Source: Draconibacterium orientale
GTDB lineage: Bacteria > Bacteroidota > Bacteroidia > Bacteroidales > UBA12170
Direction: 5' to 3'
NCBI GenBank assembly: GCA_020718205.1
Contig: DYSN01000020.1
Coordinates: 1 to 45,413 of the forward strand
DNA: 45,413 nucleotides
A program made the position numbers and the translations under genes. The stretch's first letter is position 1, and the number at the start of each line of letters is the position of its first letter. The notes beneath the pieces are model-generated. The model did no database searches. It saw only the letters and a list, made by a program, of their open reading frames with translations, and was not told the DNA's origin. Below are positions 1 to 11,074 of the stretch, in pieces.

Positions 1-49
1 TTATATTTCTGCTAAAACTTAGATATGTTTTTTCACTCAAAAACTTGTA

Positions 50-145
50 GTGCCATATCTTTTAACCCTTGATTTTGACAATGCGGTAATTGACGGCATA
101 CAAAAGAAAAATGTGATTGATTGGTTAATGGAGAACCAATTATAA
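50..145 (+). pseudogene. Possible C-terminal remnant of a coding region
   Basis: Thirty-one codons run open from a TTG at 50 to a TAA at 143-145 and read like the end of a soluble protein (TLDFDNAVIDG, then an amphipathic KKNVIDWLMENQL end). An in-frame TAG lies immediately upstream at 47-49 and the other two frames are also closed, so it cannot be joined to a longer gene inside the window. It may be the tail of a gene decayed by frameshift or stop, or chance. I do not recognise the family. Confidence 0.2.
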
Positions 146-552
146 ACTACCCCAATTTATTCTTAGCAAAGCCCAATCAAACAGGTGGGCTTATGCTTGA
201 AAGTTTCTGAATTATTTTAAATCACTTTTCTATAACGCGTTAAATACCAGTCAAAATTTTCGATTATTATCCTGAGATGAGTTCAACTCATGTGAAATTC
301 AAAACTTCCTTATTGACGAAAAATAACATTTTTGGGTATTTTCGTTAATAAGCTTGAAATTGATAAAACTTCCGCCCAAACATCAAATTAAAGCCACATA
401 AAATCCTTCTCCCCAAAAAAATCTGATAAAATCATCCCCAAATAGGAACCAATTCAATTTAAATACGCTATGAAGAATATTTAATAATCAGCATTTTCTT
501 CGAAGAGTTTTTCTTAAATTTATGGGCTGTATAAACATTAAAAACCTGGTTT
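146..552. other. Intergenic region, no gene seen
   Basis: AT-rich non-coding DNA upstream of the GH127 gene. Apart from the inverted repeat at 309-352 I see no ORF, RNA gene or clear promoter. The closest -7 match before the GH127 start is TAAATTTA at about 515-522, one base off the Bacteroidota consensus and without a TTG at the right distance. Confidence 0.5.
309..352. repeat. Imperfect inverted repeat (16-17 bp arms)
   Basis: Left arm CTTATTGACGAAAAATA (309-325) and right arm TATTTTCGTTAATAAG (337-352) pair with one mismatch and one bulged A around an 11-base loop containing TTTTTGGG. No T-tract follows on either strand, so it is not a standard intrinsic terminator. It could be a regulatory hairpin, a protein-binding palindrome or the scar of a small element. 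Confidence 0.5.
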
Positions 553-3000
553 ATGTCATTGAAAAAAATTCTGTTCTTTTGGGGGATTTCTCTTTTATTG
601 GTCTCGTGTACTTCGAAAAAATCCGAACCTTCTGCCACCGATTATCCCATTCAACCGGTTGAATTTACGAACGTTAAGCTCACCGACAATTTCTGGCTCA
701 ATCGTATCAATACCAATAGAAAAGTAACCATCCCCTTCGATTTCGACAAGTGCGACCAAACTTCGCGAATTGCCAACTTCGCTGTGGCGGCGGGCATTGC
801 CCAGGGAAAATTCGAAGGCTTCAGATATAACGACAGCGATGTGTTCAAAGTGATGGAAGGCGCGGCATACTCGCTCCACACCTACCCCGATGCTAAACTC
901 GAACAATATCTCGACAGCCTCATCAACCTGATTGCCCATGCCCAGGAACCCGATGGCTATCTATACACCTCCCGAACCATCAATCCGGCTTTGCTGCCCA
1001 AAGGCGCCGGCGATACCCGTTGGTCGAATCTCAAAGACAGCCACGAACTCTATAATATTGGCCATATGTACGAAGCTGCGGTGGCTCACTTTTTAGCCAC
1101 CGGCAAAACCAATTTTCTGGATGTAGCCACCAAAAGTGCCGATTTAATCTGCAAAACTTTTGGTCCTGCCGAAAACCAACTCCACGATGTTCCTGGTCAT
1201 CAGGAAATTGAAATCGGTTTGGTTAAGCTCTACCGCGTCACACACCAGGAAAAATACTTAGCCATGGCCAAATATTTCCTCGACCAGCGGGGAAATTCCA
1301 AAAACAGAACCCTTTATACCCACGGCGAAAACGGGTCGAACAAGGATTATACCCAGGATCATATTCCGGTGATTGAGCAAAAAGAAGCTGTGGGTCATGC
1401 CGTGAGAGCCGCCTACATGTATTCGGGCATGGCCGATGTGGCTGCATTGACTGGCAATCAGGATTATATAAATGCTCTCGACCATCTGTGGAACAATGTA
1501 GTGGGGAAGAAAATGTATATCACAGGCGGAATTGGCTCCACCTACGATGGCGAAGCCTTTGGCGAAAACTACGAACTTCCAAATCTCACCGCCTATTGCG
1601 AAACCTGCGCCGCCATTGCCAATATGCTCTGGAACCAACGGATGTTCCTCCTTCATGGCGATGCAAAATATATGGACGTTTTTGAGCGAACGCTCTACAA
1701 TAATTTTCTGGCGGGTGTTTCGGTAAATGGTAATCAGTTTTTCTATCCCAATCCCTTAGAGTCCGATGGAAGCCACGAGCGAAGCCCCTGGTTCAGCTGC
1801 GCCTGTTGCCCAACCAATGTGGTGCGGTTTCTGCCTTCGCTGCCGGGCTATATGGTTGCCCATAACAACAACAATCTCTATATCAATCTCTATGCATCCA
1901 ACAAGTCGACCATTCCAATGCCTTTTGGCGATTTACAACTGGAACAAAAAGCCAACTATCCCTGGAGTGGCGAAATAGAAATGCTGCTTACAAATATCCC
2001 CAAAAATTCCCCCATGAAACTTCATCTTCGCATTCCGGGTTGGGCTCGTAATCAGGCCGTTGCCACCGATTTATATACTTTTATTGAAACCGAATCGCAA
2101 AATATTTCCGTTAAATTGAATGGCGAAGAAATCTCCTATACCATGAACAAAGGATACGCTGTCATCGACAGAAACTGGAATCCGGGCGATCGCATTCAGC
2201 TCTCACTTCCCATGGAAATTAAGCGGGTTTTATCCTCCGATAGCGTGGAGAATAATCGGGGGAAAATGGCCATACAGGTAGGTCCTTTGGTTTATGCCGC
2301 CGAAGGGGTTGACCATAATGACAAAGTGGTGAACCTGTTGCTCGATAAAGATATTTCACTCGCCTTTGAAACCAATAACAACTGGATTGATGGAATGAAA
2401 ACACTTGTGGGTAAAGGTTTGGCTGTAAGCAAAAACGAAAGCGGGGAAATTCTAAAATCAGAAACCGACCTCACCCTCATCCCCTATTTTGCCTGGGATC
2501 ACCGTGGTCCCAACGAAATGCTGATATGGTTTCCATACAATGAATCTGCATCCTCTCCTGCTCCACCGCCATCGTTAGCTTCGCGAAGCAAAGCATCGGC
2601 CTCCTATATCTACGACCAACTCCGGGCAGTTAACGATCAGGTTGACCCTAAAAATTCCGCCGACGAAACCATTCCCCGTTTGACCTTCCGGGATAAAAAA
2701 GGAACCGAAGAATGGGTGGTTTACGAATTCCCAGAAAAGGCAAACATCAGTCGTGCAGCTATTTATTGGTTCGACGATGGCCCAAACGGGGGATGCCGAA
2801 TTCCAGCTTCGTGGAGGCTTCAATACCGCGATCAAAAAATATTGGAGTGGAAAAATGTAACCATTTACAACGACTATACGATTAAGATAAATGAATTTAA
2901 CTCCGTGACTTTCATGCCCGTAACCACCAATGCAGTTAGGTTGATGGTTCAACTTCAGCAAGATTATTCAGGGGGCATTTTAGAATGGAAAATACAATAG
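553..3000 (+). CDS. Glycoside hydrolase family 127 lipoprotein (beta-L-arabinofuranosidase-like)
   Basis: An 815-residue predicted lipoprotein of GH127 (DUF1680), a family whose characterised members are retaining beta-L-arabinofuranosidases with a zinc-bound cysteine nucleophile. Residues 1-18 are a signal peptide ending in a lipobox (LLVSC, Cys19). The family's active-site signature is visible: Glu350 and Cys352 in YCETC, and Cys418-Cys419 in CACCP, matching the Glu/Cys/Cys-Cys zinc site known from the bifidobacterial enzyme. The (alpha/alpha)6-barrel core spans about residues 35-450, followed by beta-sandwich regions. The extra C-terminal part (about 690-815) looks like an F5/8 type C (discoidin) carbohydrate-binding domain. 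It is the first gene of a three-gene exported sugar cluster; the next gene starts right at its stop codon. The exact linkage cleaved is inferred from the family. Confidence 0.9.
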   Translation: MSLKKILFFWGISLLLVSCTSKKSEPSATDYPIQPVEFTNVKLTDNFWLNRINTNRKVTIPFDFDKCDQTSRIANFAVAAGIAQGKFEGFRYNDSDVFKVMEGAAYSLHTYPDAKLEQYLDSLINLIAHAQEPDGYLYTSRTINPALLPKGAGDTRWSNLKDSHELYNIGHMYEAAVAHFLATGKTNFLDVATKSADLICKTFGPAENQLHDVPGHQEIEIGLVKLYRVTHQEKYLAMAKYFLDQRGNSKNRTLYTHGENGSNKDYTQDHIPVIEQKEAVGHAVRAAYMYSGMADVAALTGNQDYINALDHLWNNVVGKKMYITGGIGSTYDGEAFGENYELPNLTAYCETCAAIANMLWNQRMFLLHGDAKYMDVFERTLYNNFLAGVSVNGNQFFYPNPLESDGSHERSPWFSCACCPTNVVRFLPSLPGYMVAHNNNNLYINLYASNKSTIPMPFGDLQLEQKANYPWSGEIEMLLTNIPKNSPMKLHLRIPGWARNQAVATDLYTFIETESQNISVKLNGEEISYTMNKGYAVIDRNWNPGDRIQLSLPMEIKRVLSSDSVENNRGKMAIQVGPLVYAAEGVDHNDKVVNLLLDKDISLAFETNNNWIDGMKTLVGKGLAVSKNESGEILKSETDLTLIPYFAWDHRGPNEMLIWFPYNESASSPAPPPSLASRSKASASYIYDQLRAVNDQVDPKNSADETIPRLTFRDKKGTEEWVVYEFPEKANISRAAIYWFDDGPNGGCRIPASWRLQYRDQKILEWKNVTIYNDYTIKINEFNSVTFMPVTTNAVRLMVQLQQDYSGGILEWKIQ

Positions 3001-3002
3001 CT

Positions 3003-4229
3003 ATGATGAAATTTTACAGTTTTTTACTCGCATTTCTCGCATGGACATTGGTTGCCGTAGCAATCATTTCCTGTGGCACTGAACCGAAAAAGTCTGGCAA
3101 TTCGGCAACATCGCAGGAACAAATTCAGTCGGATACCTCCGCTACCATAGATAAACAAACAAATGAAGTAAACATGGCCGAATCCCATCCGCTGGCTGAT
3201 AAAATCAAAACTTTTACCCTTACCAACGATCATGGTAATGATGTGAAAATCACCAATTTTGGGGCTAAAGTAATGTCTATAGTGATTCCCGATCGCGATG
3301 GAAACAAATCTAATGTGGTGCTTGGCTACGATTCTGCCTGGGAATACCTCAATGGCAATCTGTATTTTGGTGCCATCGTTGGCCGCTATGCCAATCGCAT
3401 TGCGCACGGTGAGTTTGAGCTGGATCAGATAAAATATCATCTCGACAAAAACAATGGCCCCAATCATTTGCATGGAGGCTCCGGCGGATTTCATAATGTT
3501 ATCTGGGATGCTCACCATTTTCAAAACGATGAAGACGACATACTCGAACTCTCCTACGAAAGCAAGGATGGCGAAGAAGGTTATCCCGGAAAACTCACAG
3601 TCAAAGTTATTTATACCTGGACCAACCGCAACGAGCTCATGATTGATTATGAAGCCAAAACCAACAAGAAAACAGTGGTAAATCTTACCCACCACTCGTT
3701 CTTCAACCTTCTCGACGGGGGAAAATCTTCCATCACCAATCACAAACTAATGCTCAACGCCGAGTCCTATTTGCCTGTAGATAGCACCCTTATTCCTACC
3801 GGAGAAATAGCTGCAGTTTCCAATACGCCCATGGATTTCAGAGTCAGCCGCCCCATTGGCGAATTGATCCAGCAGCCTTTTCCCCAGCTTATTGTGGGAA
3901 GAGGCTACGACCACAATTTTGTACTCGACTATTACGAAGATTCCATGATTCTGGCCGCCGAAGTTTATGAGCCTGTGACTGGAAGGGTTATGCACGTTTA
4001 CACCGACCAACCCGGAATGCAATTCTATTCGGGCAATTTTCTCGATGGTACCGATATTGGCCACGACAAAACCAAATACAAATTCAGATCGGCTTTTTGT
4101 CTCGAAGCGCAACATTTCCCCGATTCACCAAACCAACTCAGCTTCCCATCCACCATTCTCGAACCTGGCGAAACTTACACCCAATCAACCATTTACGAAT
4201 TCTCAACCGATTATCATCTTGGGGAATAA
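3003..4229 (+). CDS. Aldose 1-epimerase (galactose mutarotase) lipoprotein
   Basis: Aldose 1-epimerase of the GalM family, interconverting alpha and beta anomers of free sugars, here with an export signal. I chose the ATG at 3003, 2 bases after the GH127 stop, because it gives a normal signal peptide (MMKFYSF.. to IISC); the in-frame ATG at 2985 adds six polar residues and overlaps GH127 by 16 bases. Counting from 2985, GRYANR (133-138), NHLHGG (160-165), the catalytic His in THHSFFN (236/237), GYDHN (307-311) and the catalytic Glu374 in FCLEAQHFPDSPN are all present, so it should be active. A linker of about 35 residues rich in Ser, Thr and Gln separates the lipid anchor from the enzyme. The context suggests it equilibrates sugars released by the flanking glycosidase-like proteins at the cell surface or in the periplasm. 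Confidence 0.9.
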   Translation: MMKFYSFLLAFLAWTLVAVAIISCGTEPKKSGNSATSQEQIQSDTSATIDKQTNEVNMAESHPLADKIKTFTLTNDHGNDVKITNFGAKVMSIVIPDRDGNKSNVVLGYDSAWEYLNGNLYFGAIVGRYANRIAHGEFELDQIKYHLDKNNGPNHLHGGSGGFHNVIWDAHHFQNDEDDILELSYESKDGEEGYPGKLTVKVIYTWTNRNELMIDYEAKTNKKTVVNLTHHSFFNLLDGGKSSITNHKLMLNAESYLPVDSTLIPTGEIAAVSNTPMDFRVSRPIGELIQQPFPQLIVGRGYDHNFVLDYYEDSMILAAEVYEPVTGRVMHVYTDQPGMQFYSGNFLDGTDIGHDKTKYKFRSAFCLEAQHFPDSPNQLSFPSTILEPGETYTQSTIYEFSTDYHLGE

Positions 4230-4232
4230 ACC

Positions 4233-7067
4233 ATGAAAACGCATCTTTTTCAACTTGGCCGAGCTATTCTTTTTCTGGCATTTCTGGTTCTATCTGCTGT
4301 TGGGCTAAAAGCTCAAAATTCTTTCGAACCCGTATTTTCTGATAAAGGATTGATATTGAAAAAAATAGGGGAAGTTGAAATACCAGGAAATATTCCACTG
4401 ATTTCCTTCCAATTGAACGGGGAATGGCAGGATGTGAAAGACGGGAAAGTTTCGATATTTCACGATTCTCTCACAGAACTTGGTCTGCAGAAACTTAATA
4501 TCACGTTACAGACAAAACAGAATTTCAATTTGGGTTATAAAGGCCTCATCACCTTTAAAAATATCTCCACCGATACGCTTTCGCTGAGCAATGTATTACC
4601 ATTTTCACCATTTCATAATGAAGTTTACATTACCGGCAAGGGCGATCACCGGCTATCGCGAACTCATTTATTCAGACCGGGATTTTCGCCTGTTAATGTG
4701 ATTGTCCCCGACAATGCCTGGGAGCTGGGTTTCAGCACCATGACTCAAAGTTCGCATCATTTCTGCGGCTTAACCCGACGAACCGGAAAATCGGAAAAAG
4801 CTCAGCGCCACCGCTTCGAAACCATATTGCCACCCGGCGAATCGGTCACCTATACCCTTTGGATTGAACCCTTCGTAGGCGATTGGCATCAGGCTCTTGA
4901 ACTCATGTTCCGCCAGCGAATGCTCTACGATGTGGAGCCAGGAACCTTCAACAATGCCATGTATGAGCGACAAGATTTAAAATGGATCAGAAAAGCCTAT
5001 GTTTCACATCTCATGATGACCTGGGACGAGAATTTCTATTCCCCCGAAAAAAATTACGAGCCCTTCCTACAATTTATTGAGCGGGGAAAAAAATGGTATG
5101 GTGGCGACGATTTCATTGGTATTTGGCCCACCTGGCCCACTTTGGGTCTGGACCTACGAAACCAATGGGATTTGTATGAAGATTTGCCCGGCGGATTGGG
5201 TCAACTCCAGAATTTAGCCACCAAAACCCGCCAAAAAGGAACCCGTTTTTTCATCAGCTACAATCCCTGGGACACAGATACCCGCAACGAGAATCATTAT
5301 AGCGGAATGGGACGACTTATCCATCAAATCACCGCCGATGGCGTGGTGCTCGATACTCAGGGCAGCTCATCCCGACAGCTTCAAAATGCTGCCGATAGTG
5401 CCAGAGAAGGCGTGATCATGTACAGCGAAGGAATGGCCGTTCCGCGCGATATGGAGAATATTATTTCGGGTCGGGTGCACAATGCGCTGTATTACCCGCC
5501 CATGCTCAACCTCAACAAGTTCATAAAACCCGACTTTGCCATTTTTCGGGTGGCAGAAATCAAATTCGAACGCATCCGCCGCGAATATCTGTTGTCGCTC
5601 TTCAATGGCTACGGAACAGAAATCAATCTTTTTCCTCCCGGCCGTCCCGAGTGGATTGAAGAAGACTACCGCCTGTTGGGCAAGACAAGTCGAATTCTCC
5701 GCGAGCACAGCTCCAATTTCAACTCCACACATTTTCAGGTGCTCGTTCCAACCCTTTCCGACAGCATTTGGGTGAACGAATGGCTCACCGAAAACAATAC
5801 CATTTACACAGTTTTCAGTCTTCATCCTCAGGGGTTTGATGGTCCGCTTTTTGAAAAATCAATAGCGCCAAATGAACATATTGTAGATATATGGAATCAC
5901 AAAGAACCGGAATCCATATCTTTAAACAACAAAACCTATATTCCCGCTTTTACCGAAAGCTTTCATAAATCCAATTTGGGAACCAATAACGAAGGAGCAG
6001 CAACTGTTTTGGCTATTTTCCCAAAACTTCTTGCAACTCAGTTTTTAAATGGAGATCAACTATCCATTACTGCGAAAGAAGGCGATGAAATCAGAATCTG
6101 GAAACATGAACCTGATTATGAAAATACACCCATTAAACTCAGCCCCGGGAACAACCTCATCAATCTGACTCAGAAATGGCATGGTTACGAAGGCAAAATA
6201 GTGATTCAGCTTTTGAAAGACGGAGAATTAATCGACGAAACCATTCACTATCTGGAGCCATCAACTCCCGGACTTATCAGCAAGATTGTCTCCACAAAAC
6301 CCACCACCAAAACTCCCGAAGGAATGGTGTTTGTTTCAGGTGGATCCTATAAATTCACCACCAATCAGGGCGACAATTTTATTCCTTATCCAAAAAATTC
6401 GGACGATTCTGTGGTGGTAAAGAGCTTTTTCATGGATCAATTTCCCGTGACAAACAAGCAATTCAACGAATTTTTAAAAGCCACAGCCTATATTCCGCAA
6501 GATACCAACCGCTTTTTGAAGCATTGGACTGAAGGAAAAATTCCGCCGGGACAAGAGAATTTTCCGGTGGTTTATGTGAGTTACGAAGATGCACAAGCCT
6601 ATGCAAACTGGGCCGGTAAAAGACTTCCCACCGAATGCGAATGGCAGTTTGCAGCCCAAAATGGCGACGATACCAAACTTTGGCCCTGGGACATTCAGCA
6701 GGTTAAACCCATGAGCACAGAGAGCATCACATCTACCCTTACGGTAGCTATATTTAGCGTATCCGACTCGCTACTTTGTAATCCCGGTAACGGAATTCCG
6801 CAGGCAGTGGGAAGCTATCCAAACGGAGCCAACCCACTAGGAATAAACGATTTAACAGGATGCGTATGGCAACTCACCAACGATATTTACTATAACGGCA
6901 CATATCAGTTTATCATGATGAAAGGCGGAAGCTATTTCAATCCGGGCTCCAGTTGGTGGTATGTTCAAGGCGGGCCGCGACCTCTAAACTGGAATCAAAT
7001 GCTATTACGTGTTTCCCAGGGATTTGAACGCAACGCCACTATGGGTTTTCGGTGTGTTGCAGATTAA
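4233..7067 (+). CDS. Secreted glycosidase-like protein fused to an FGE-fold (sulfatase-modifying-factor-like) domain
   Basis: A 944-residue exported protein with a signal peptide (1-27, cleavage near LKA-QN). Residues about 30-235 look like a beta-sandwich, about 245-495 like a TIM-barrel hydrolase domain (WDENFYS, GIWPTWPTLGLDLR, GVVLDTQGSSS with Asp374, IMYSEGMAV with Glu399), and about 500-690 like beta-rich linker domains. Residues 696-944 form a formylglycine-generating-enzyme-like domain: GMVFVSGGSY, MDQFPVTNKQFNEFL, YVSYEDAQAYANWAGKRLPT, GINDLTGCVWQ, KGGSY, MGFRC. The two catalytic cysteines that follow RGGSW in true FGE are absent (KGGSYFNPGSSWWY), so this domain probably binds ligand rather than oxidising sulfatase cysteines. 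I cannot assign the hydrolase-like part to a numbered GH family; Asp374 and Glu399 as catalytic pair is inference. It starts 3 bases after the epimerase stop, so all three genes probably form one operon. Confidence 0.7.
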   Translation: MKTHLFQLGRAILFLAFLVLSAVGLKAQNSFEPVFSDKGLILKKIGEVEIPGNIPLISFQLNGEWQDVKDGKVSIFHDSLTELGLQKLNITLQTKQNFNLGYKGLITFKNISTDTLSLSNVLPFSPFHNEVYITGKGDHRLSRTHLFRPGFSPVNVIVPDNAWELGFSTMTQSSHHFCGLTRRTGKSEKAQRHRFETILPPGESVTYTLWIEPFVGDWHQALELMFRQRMLYDVEPGTFNNAMYERQDLKWIRKAYVSHLMMTWDENFYSPEKNYEPFLQFIERGKKWYGGDDFIGIWPTWPTLGLDLRNQWDLYEDLPGGLGQLQNLATKTRQKGTRFFISYNPWDTDTRNENHYSGMGRLIHQITADGVVLDTQGSSSRQLQNAADSAREGVIMYSEGMAVPRDMENIISGRVHNALYYPPMLNLNKFIKPDFAIFRVAEIKFERIRREYLLSLFNGYGTEINLFPPGRPEWIEEDYRLLGKTSRILREHSSNFNSTHFQVLVPTLSDSIWVNEWLTENNTIYTVFSLHPQGFDGPLFEKSIAPNEHIVDIWNHKEPESISLNNKTYIPAFTESFHKSNLGTNNEGAATVLAIFPKLLATQFLNGDQLSITAKEGDEIRIWKHEPDYENTPIKLSPGNNLINLTQKWHGYEGKIVIQLLKDGELIDETIHYLEPSTPGLISKIVSTKPTTKTPEGMVFVSGGSYKFTTNQGDNFIPYPKNSDDSVVVKSFFMDQFPVTNKQFNEFLKATAYIPQDTNRFLKHWTEGKIPPGQENFPVVYVSYEDAQAYANWAGKRLPTECEWQFAAQNGDDTKLWPWDIQQVKPMSTESITSTLTVAIFSVSDSLLCNPGNGIPQAVGSYPNGANPLGINDLTGCVWQLTNDIYYNGTYQFIMMKGGSYFNPGSSWWYVQGGPRPLNWNQMLLRVSQGFERNATMGFRCVAD

Positions 7068-7115
7068 ATTCATTAAGAATCTCGAAACCAAACTTAAATT
7101 AGAAAATATTGGAGT

Positions 7116-8822
<1,707 letters not shown>

Positions 8823-8887
8823 TTATTAATTCGCCATTTCAACTCCACAAACCATGTGCCTGCCATTAGGCTCGTTATACCTATAGC

Positions 8888-8914
8888 AAAAAAAAAACGG
8901 GGCTTTCGCCCCGT
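8888..8914 (-). terminator. Intrinsic terminator of the T9SS secreted protein gene
   Basis: Read on the minus strand, ACGGGGC, loop GAAA and GCCCCGT form a perfect 7-bp GC-rich stem followed by a run of T residues (A-run 8888-8897 on the plus strand). It begins 24 bases after the stop codon of the gene ending at 8938. Confidence 0.9.
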
Positions 8915-8937
8915 CACAGAATTATTCTATTGATGAA

Positions 8938-10860
8938 CTATTCTACTATCATTTTTTGAGTAACACTTTCGTTTCCAATGGTTACTGTGTAGAAATAAAC
9001 CCCGGCATTTAGATTTTCAGCATTTATTTCAATACTTTGAGTTCCATTGATTGTTCCGGCATTGATTGTGGAAACAGTTTGGCCTAACATATTGGTTATA
9101 TTGACCTTGGCTTCACCTGGTTTCACTGTGGATACTTCAATGGTGGTTGTTCCACTAAAAGGATTGGGCTGATTTGAAGAAACTCTGAAACCAATTTCGG
9201 TATTCTGCTCACTAATTCCAACAAAATCGCCTAAAGCAGGAAACTCAATTCCAGTAACATAACTAATGGATACAGGTGATGTTGCTCCGTTGGATGCAAA
9301 TTCACCAGGACTTATGGTTTGCATATAAGGAATGGTATAACTGTGTGTCCCTTCATCGTAGATGGCACGCTCAGCACCATAGGTATAATAATAGAAAGTT
9401 TCGTACAAAGTTCCCTCAGTAAAGCAAACCGATTCGGATACCTCATTGGTATGAATATTTTTCGACCAGCCAAAAATATCGGGGTTCGTATTATAACCCG
9501 AAGTTAAATCGCGGCTATCTATCCAGGTGAGGAATACTTCGTTTTCGAAATGGTTTTTAGCACAGCTGATGCGGTGTTGCCAGCCATCGCCATTGTAGTT
9601 TCCCTCGGTGGTTGAAATTAAATTCTCGGTATTCAGAGAATCAACCCAAATGATATCGACAATCCCTTCGTCGCCAATGGTGATATTAAAGATGTTCCCT
9701 GGATCATCTAATATGCCATATCCCAAAGAATCAGGATAGGTTAAAACATCGGCAAAATGGCTCGCTGCTGCTACAAACATTTGAAGATTTCCTCTGTGGT
9801 CAACAACCCCAGTGCTCTCAAATATAGAAGGAATCATAACTCCCTCGCTGTTTTCGATAATATATGGTTCTAAAAAGGCTTGCATTTCGTCGTTAAGAAA
9901 ATCTATCTCAATAAAATCCCAGCTATCGCCACCATCTACAGTTTTAAAAAGCAATGGGCGGTAACCCGATGGTGTACTGTTATTTACGCCAATCATCCAC
10001 ATATATCCAACCTGACCATAGTCGCTCCAGGCCATTTCGATTCCGCCGTCGTGAGCCTGATAGCCCCCAATCCAGGCCATAGTGCCATCTTCGCTATTTT
10101 GATACAAATCCATTTCAAGGTATTGTGAATCATCCCAGTTGAAAGAGGTACCATTAAACTCACCATAAATTGGTTGCAATTCGGCGGTTTGATAGTTTCC
10201 CCAGTCACCTGTAGGCAACATATTTAAACAACGAACTTCGTTTCCAATTTGTGTCAGGCCAAACTGATTCCAGTATCCATCTTCAATATTATCAGGATTG
10301 TGCGATATTTCAATGGCTCTGTTGTCGCCATTAAGCTGAATACTCGACCACATTTTGTAACCCCAGTCGCCACCAACATGGCTGATGTTTTGAACTACTC
10401 CAAAAGCATTGTCTAATTCACTATTTCCAGCGGGATTGAAAACAATACCCGAAGGGAAATCGTTGGTAAAAGAACCACCATTATTCACTACATTAATTGC
10501 CTGAGACCAGGTTTCGCCCATATCGGTGGAATAAACCATCCCAATATCAGTTCCTGTGGAACCATAGGTTGCAGGATCCATAATAAATGTAATGGTAATT
10601 ACGCCCAACTCAGGATTATAAGAAATAGCGCGGGTGTCTTCTTTTCTAACGCTTCTGTAATCCTTGGCTTTGCCCACATATATTCTGTTGACATCATTTA
10701 TAGCCTTGGCTGAGGTATTCAACACAGGTTCCGGAAGATTGTTCTGCTGTGTGAGATCAATATCTTTCGATTTTTTTAAAAGGTTGGTTTGCACTTTGTT
10801 CTGGGCCATTATACTGACCGAGAATACAAGCACCAATGCGAATAGTAAAAATTTTTTCAT
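8938..10860 (-). CDS. Secreted BNR/Asp-box protein with type IX secretion (Por) sorting domain
   Basis: A 640-residue exported protein. The start is the ATG at 10860, which opens a standard signal peptide (MKKFLLFALVL..SIMAQ); an upstream in-frame ATG at 10923 would add 21 non-signal residues and lies upstream of the -7 element at 10886-10893. Two Asp-box motifs, YSTDMGETW and FKTVDGGDSW, and repeated WSDYG/WIDSRD-type strands suggest a sialidase-fold beta-propeller. The last 80 or so residues are a T9SS type A sorting domain (NPFSGTTTIEV, VNITNMLGQTV, LNAGVYFYTVT, TQKMIVE), so the protein should cross the outer membrane by type IX secretion and be released or anchored. No catalytic sialidase residues are evident, so the enzyme role is unknown. 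It is single-gene, with its own promoter and terminator. Confidence 0.8.
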   Translation of the reverse strand: MKKFLLFALVLVFSVSIMAQNKVQTNLLKKSKDIDLTQQNNLPEPVLNTSAKAINDVNRIYVGKAKDYRSVRKEDTRAISYNPELGVITITFIMDPATYGSTGTDIGMVYSTDMGETWSQAINVVNNGGSFTNDFPSGIVFNPAGNSELDNAFGVVQNISHVGGDWGYKMWSSIQLNGDNRAIEISHNPDNIEDGYWNQFGLTQIGNEVRCLNMLPTGDWGNYQTAELQPIYGEFNGTSFNWDDSQYLEMDLYQNSEDGTMAWIGGYQAHDGGIEMAWSDYGQVGYMWMIGVNNSTPSGYRPLLFKTVDGGDSWDFIEIDFLNDEMQAFLEPYIIENSEGVMIPSIFESTGVVDHRGNLQMFVAAASHFADVLTYPDSLGYGILDDPGNIFNITIGDEGIVDIIWVDSLNTENLISTTEGNYNGDGWQHRISCAKNHFENEVFLTWIDSRDLTSGYNTNPDIFGWSKNIHTNEVSESVCFTEGTLYETFYYYTYGAERAIYDEGTHSYTIPYMQTISPGEFASNGATSPVSISYVTGIEFPALGDFVGISEQNTEIGFRVSSNQPNPFSGTTTIEVSTVKPGEAKVNITNMLGQTVSTINAGTINGTQSIEINAENLNAGVYFYTVTIGNESVTQKMIVE

Positions 10861-10885
10861 AGCTGATTTTATTAATGATAAAAGG

Positions 10886-10893
10886 CAAATATA
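10886..10893 (-). promoter_or_regulatory. -7 promoter element for the T9SS protein gene
   Basis: Minus-strand TATATTTG, a full match to TAnnTTTG, 25 bases upstream of the ATG at 10860. It supports the downstream start codon, because the alternative ATG at 10923 would lie upstream of the promoter. No -33 TTG at the usual spacing. Confidence 0.5.
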
Positions 10894-11040
10894 TACAAAA
10901 AGCCGCCGAATTTCCTCGGGCATTTCCCTGAGTCTTGAATATCAATGCATTTTATTGCTTCAATTCTTAATATCAGCTGCCAACAGCAACTAAATCAGCA
11001 CGTAACAAAAAAAACTCCGAAAGCGTAGAAGCCATTAGAA

Positions 11041-11071
11041 TTGACAGATTTTTCATTTTAACCTAAGTTTA
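11041..11071 (+). promoter_or_regulatory. Bacteroidota-type promoter for the broken lipoprotein gene
   Basis: TTG at 11041-11043, then 20 bases, then TAAGTTTA at 11064-11071, which is seven of eight bases of TAnnTTTG. Transcription would begin near 11076, exactly where the structured leader begins. Confidence 0.5.
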
Positions 11072-11074
11072 TGA

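Noticed and set aside
3024-3743. A 239-codon open frame on the minus strand opposite the aldose epimerase.
   Set aside because: The epimerase has all catalytic motifs on the plus strand; the antisense frame has none and no promoter.
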